Of a DNA stretch of 6,001 nucleotides, positions 4,530-6,001 are shown one piece after another. Within the stretch, counting starts at the first letter, position 1. Every line of letters begins with the position of its first letter. Source of the stretch: Gemmatimonadales bacterium (lineage in GTDB: Bacteria > Gemmatimonadota > Gemmatimonadetes > Gemmatimonadales > GWC2-71-9); assembly GCA_025924275.1 (NCBI GenBank), contig JAICEH010000131.1:1-6001 (forward strand), in the 5' to 3' direction. Both the position numbers and the translations under genes were made by a program. The notes beneath the pieces were generated by a model. That model was not told the origin of the DNA. It saw only the letters and a program-made list of their open reading frames with translations, and made no database searches.

Positions 4530-6001
4530 CCAGCCGCCTGCTGCTCCTGTCCGCCCTTCTCCTCGCCCCTGGGACCCTCAGCGCCCAGGAGCCCGTCGAG
4601 CTGGAGGAGATCGTGGTCACGGCCACGCGCTCTCCGGAGCGTGCGGACCGGGTCCCCTCGGCCACCACGGTGCTCGATGGCGAGACTCTCCGGCGGCGAG
4701 GCATTCGCTATGTGGCGGACGCACTCCGCGAGGTGCCCTCGCTCCAGGTCGTCCCGACGGGGTCGTGGGGCGGGGTGACCTCGCTCTTCCTGCGGGGCGG
4801 GGAGAGTGACTACGTCAAGGTGCTGGTGGACGGCGCGCCGCTCAACGCCCCTGGCGGATACGTCGACCTCGCCGCCCTCACCCTCGACAACATCGAACGG
4901 GTGGAGGTGGTGCGCGGCCCTTCGAGCGTGCTCTACGGCTCCGACGCGGTGTCGGGCGTGGTGCAGCTCTTCACGCGGTCAGGAAGCGGACCGCCCCGGG
5001 CAGGGGCCGCGCTCACCGGCGGCAGCTTCGGCAGCTGGGCCGGAGAGCTTTGGGGCGCGGCCGGCGGGTCCCGCCTGGGAGGCAGCTTCGGCGCCTCGCG
5101 GGCCGTCACCGACGGCACCTACGACTTCAACAGCGACTTCGACAACACGGTGCTGAGCGGCCGGCTCCACGCCACGCCCGGTGCGGCGACCGACCTCGCG
5201 GTGAGTGCCCGGTGGGGAGATCACACCTCCCACTTCCCGACCGACTTCACCGGCCAGCCCGTCGACCGGAACCAGCGCACCTTCGAGCGCGCCCTCACCC
5301 TGGGGATGGACGCAGGCCACCGGTTCTCGGAATCCGTCGAGGCGCGGCTCGGCCTCGCGGTTCTCGACGCGGACGGCGGTTCGGCCGACGATCCGGACGG
5401 CCCCGCCGACACCACCGGATTCGCCTATGCCTCCCAGCGGGAGCGTGACGTCGCGCGTCAGGGCGCCGACCTTCGGGTCCGCGTCCGGCCCGGGGGTACC
5501 CTGGCCCTCACGGCGGGCCTGGCACTCGAGCGGGAATCGGAGGCCCAGTCGGGTTGGGCGACGTCGAACTTCGGCGACGGGCCGTTCACCGAGCCCGATA
5601 CCCCCTTCGACCGGAGCCGGACGACCCGCGGGTGGTACGCGCAGGCGCTCACGGCACCGGTCGAGGCGCTCTCGCTGACGGCCGGGGCGCGGGTGGACGA
5701 CAGCGAGGCCTTCGGGAGCTTCACCACCTGGCGACTGGGGGCGGCACTGCGCCTCCCGTCCGGCACCCGGCTCCGGGCCATGGCCGGCACCGCGTTCAAG
5801 GCGCCCACCCTGGCGGAGACCTACGCCGACTCACCCTTCGAAGTGGGGAACGCGGCCCTCGTGCCCGAGCGCACGGGCAGCTGGGAGGTCGGCGTGGCAC
5901 AGCAGATTCTCGCCGGGGCCGTGACGGTCGAGGCGTCCTGGTTCGACCAGCGGTTTCGCGACCTGATCCAGTACCAGTCGGCCGACCCCGGCGAGCCGAC
6001 C
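4526..6001 (+). CDS. btuB: TonB-dependent outer-membrane cobalamin receptor BtuB (3' end outside window)
   Basis: The first 492 codons of an outer-membrane receptor; the frame is open to the window edge. Residues 1-20 are a signal peptide (hydrophobic core LLLLSALLLA, cleavage likely after LSA). A TonB box typical of BtuB follows (EEIVVTATR, 27-35). The plug domain spans about 38-151 with LFLRGGESDYVKVLVDG (87-103), NIERVEVVRGPSSVLYG (122-138) and SGVVQLFTR (143-151). The rest is beta-barrel, with alternating strands and loops rich in Asp and Gly; the loop containing DADGGSADDPDGPAD is strongly acidic and could bind calcium, as loops of E. coli BtuB do. The strand FKAPTLAETY is typical of these barrels. 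ATG 4526 gives the correct signal peptide but lacks a good ribosome binding site. It lies 57 bases after btuD with no visible terminator, so it is probably in the same riboswitch-controlled operon. Cobalamin specificity rests on the TonB box and this context. Confidence 0.9.
   Translation, partial: MTSRLLLLSALLLAPGTLSAQEPVELEEIVVTATRSPERADRVPSATTVLDGETLRRRGIRYVADALREVPSLQVVPTGSWGGVTSLFLRGGESDYVKVLVDGAPLNAPGGYVDLAALTLDNIERVEVVRGPSSVLYGSDAVSGVVQLFTRSGSGPPRAGAALTGGSFGSWAGELWGAAGGSRLGGSFGASRAVTDGTYDFNSDFDNTVLSGRLHATPGAATDLAVSARWGDHTSHFPTDFTGQPVDRNQRTFERALTLGMDAGHRFSESVEARLGLAVLDADGGSADDPDGPADTTGFAYASQRERDVARQGADLRVRVRPGGTLALTAGLALERESEAQSGWATSNFGDGPFTEPDTPFDRSRTTRGWYAQALTAPVEALSLTAGARVDDSEAFGSFTTWRLGAALRLPSGTRLRAMAGTAFKAPTLAETYADSPFEVGNAALVPERTGSWEVGVAQQILAGAVTVEASWFDQRFRDLIQYQSADPGEPT

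Overview
The window is very GC-rich (by eye well above 70%), and every gene lies on the + strand, tightly packed. A TonB-dependent outer-membrane receptor shows an envelope with two membranes. Codon use, the Ala-rich signal peptides ending in AQ, and the pairing of metK with a bifunctional-nuclease gene would fit Gemmatimonadota or a similar high-GC phylum. That placement is an inference, not a sequence match.

Layout. Bases 1-245 are the C-terminus of S-adenosylmethionine synthetase (metK). Next come a complete bifunctional nuclease (BFN/DUF151) family gene at 250-750 and an unrecognised exported, membrane-anchored protein with a carboxypeptidase-regulatory-like fold at about 689-1687. A probable promoter sits at the end of that gene, and its -10 hexamer contains the gene's stop codon. 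Bases 1688-1931 form a structured leader with a clear cobalamin riboswitch (closing stem 1704-1711/1835-1842) and three further hairpins. The last hairpin buries the ATG of the next gene.

From 1932 to the window end is a vitamin B12 uptake operon: btuF (periplasmic binding lipoprotein, broken), btuC (permease), btuD (ATPase) and btuB (outer-membrane receptor, cut by the window edge). btuF/btuC and btuC/btuD overlap by 4 bases each, and btuB follows after 57 bases. BtuB would bring corrinoid across the outer membrane, BtuF would hand it to BtuC, and BtuD would drive inner-membrane import. The riboswitch should lower expression of the set when cobalamin is plentiful.

The main anomaly is in btuF. 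Its two lobes are in different frames, and most of the helix that should link them, roughly 30 residues, is absent. This looks like a deletion of 3n+2 bases, either real or an assembly collapse. It leaves an uninterrupted reading frame from the btuF start through to the btuC stop, which could be mistaken for a BtuF-BtuC fusion. I see no CRISPR array, tRNA, rRNA, insertion sequence or new defence system.
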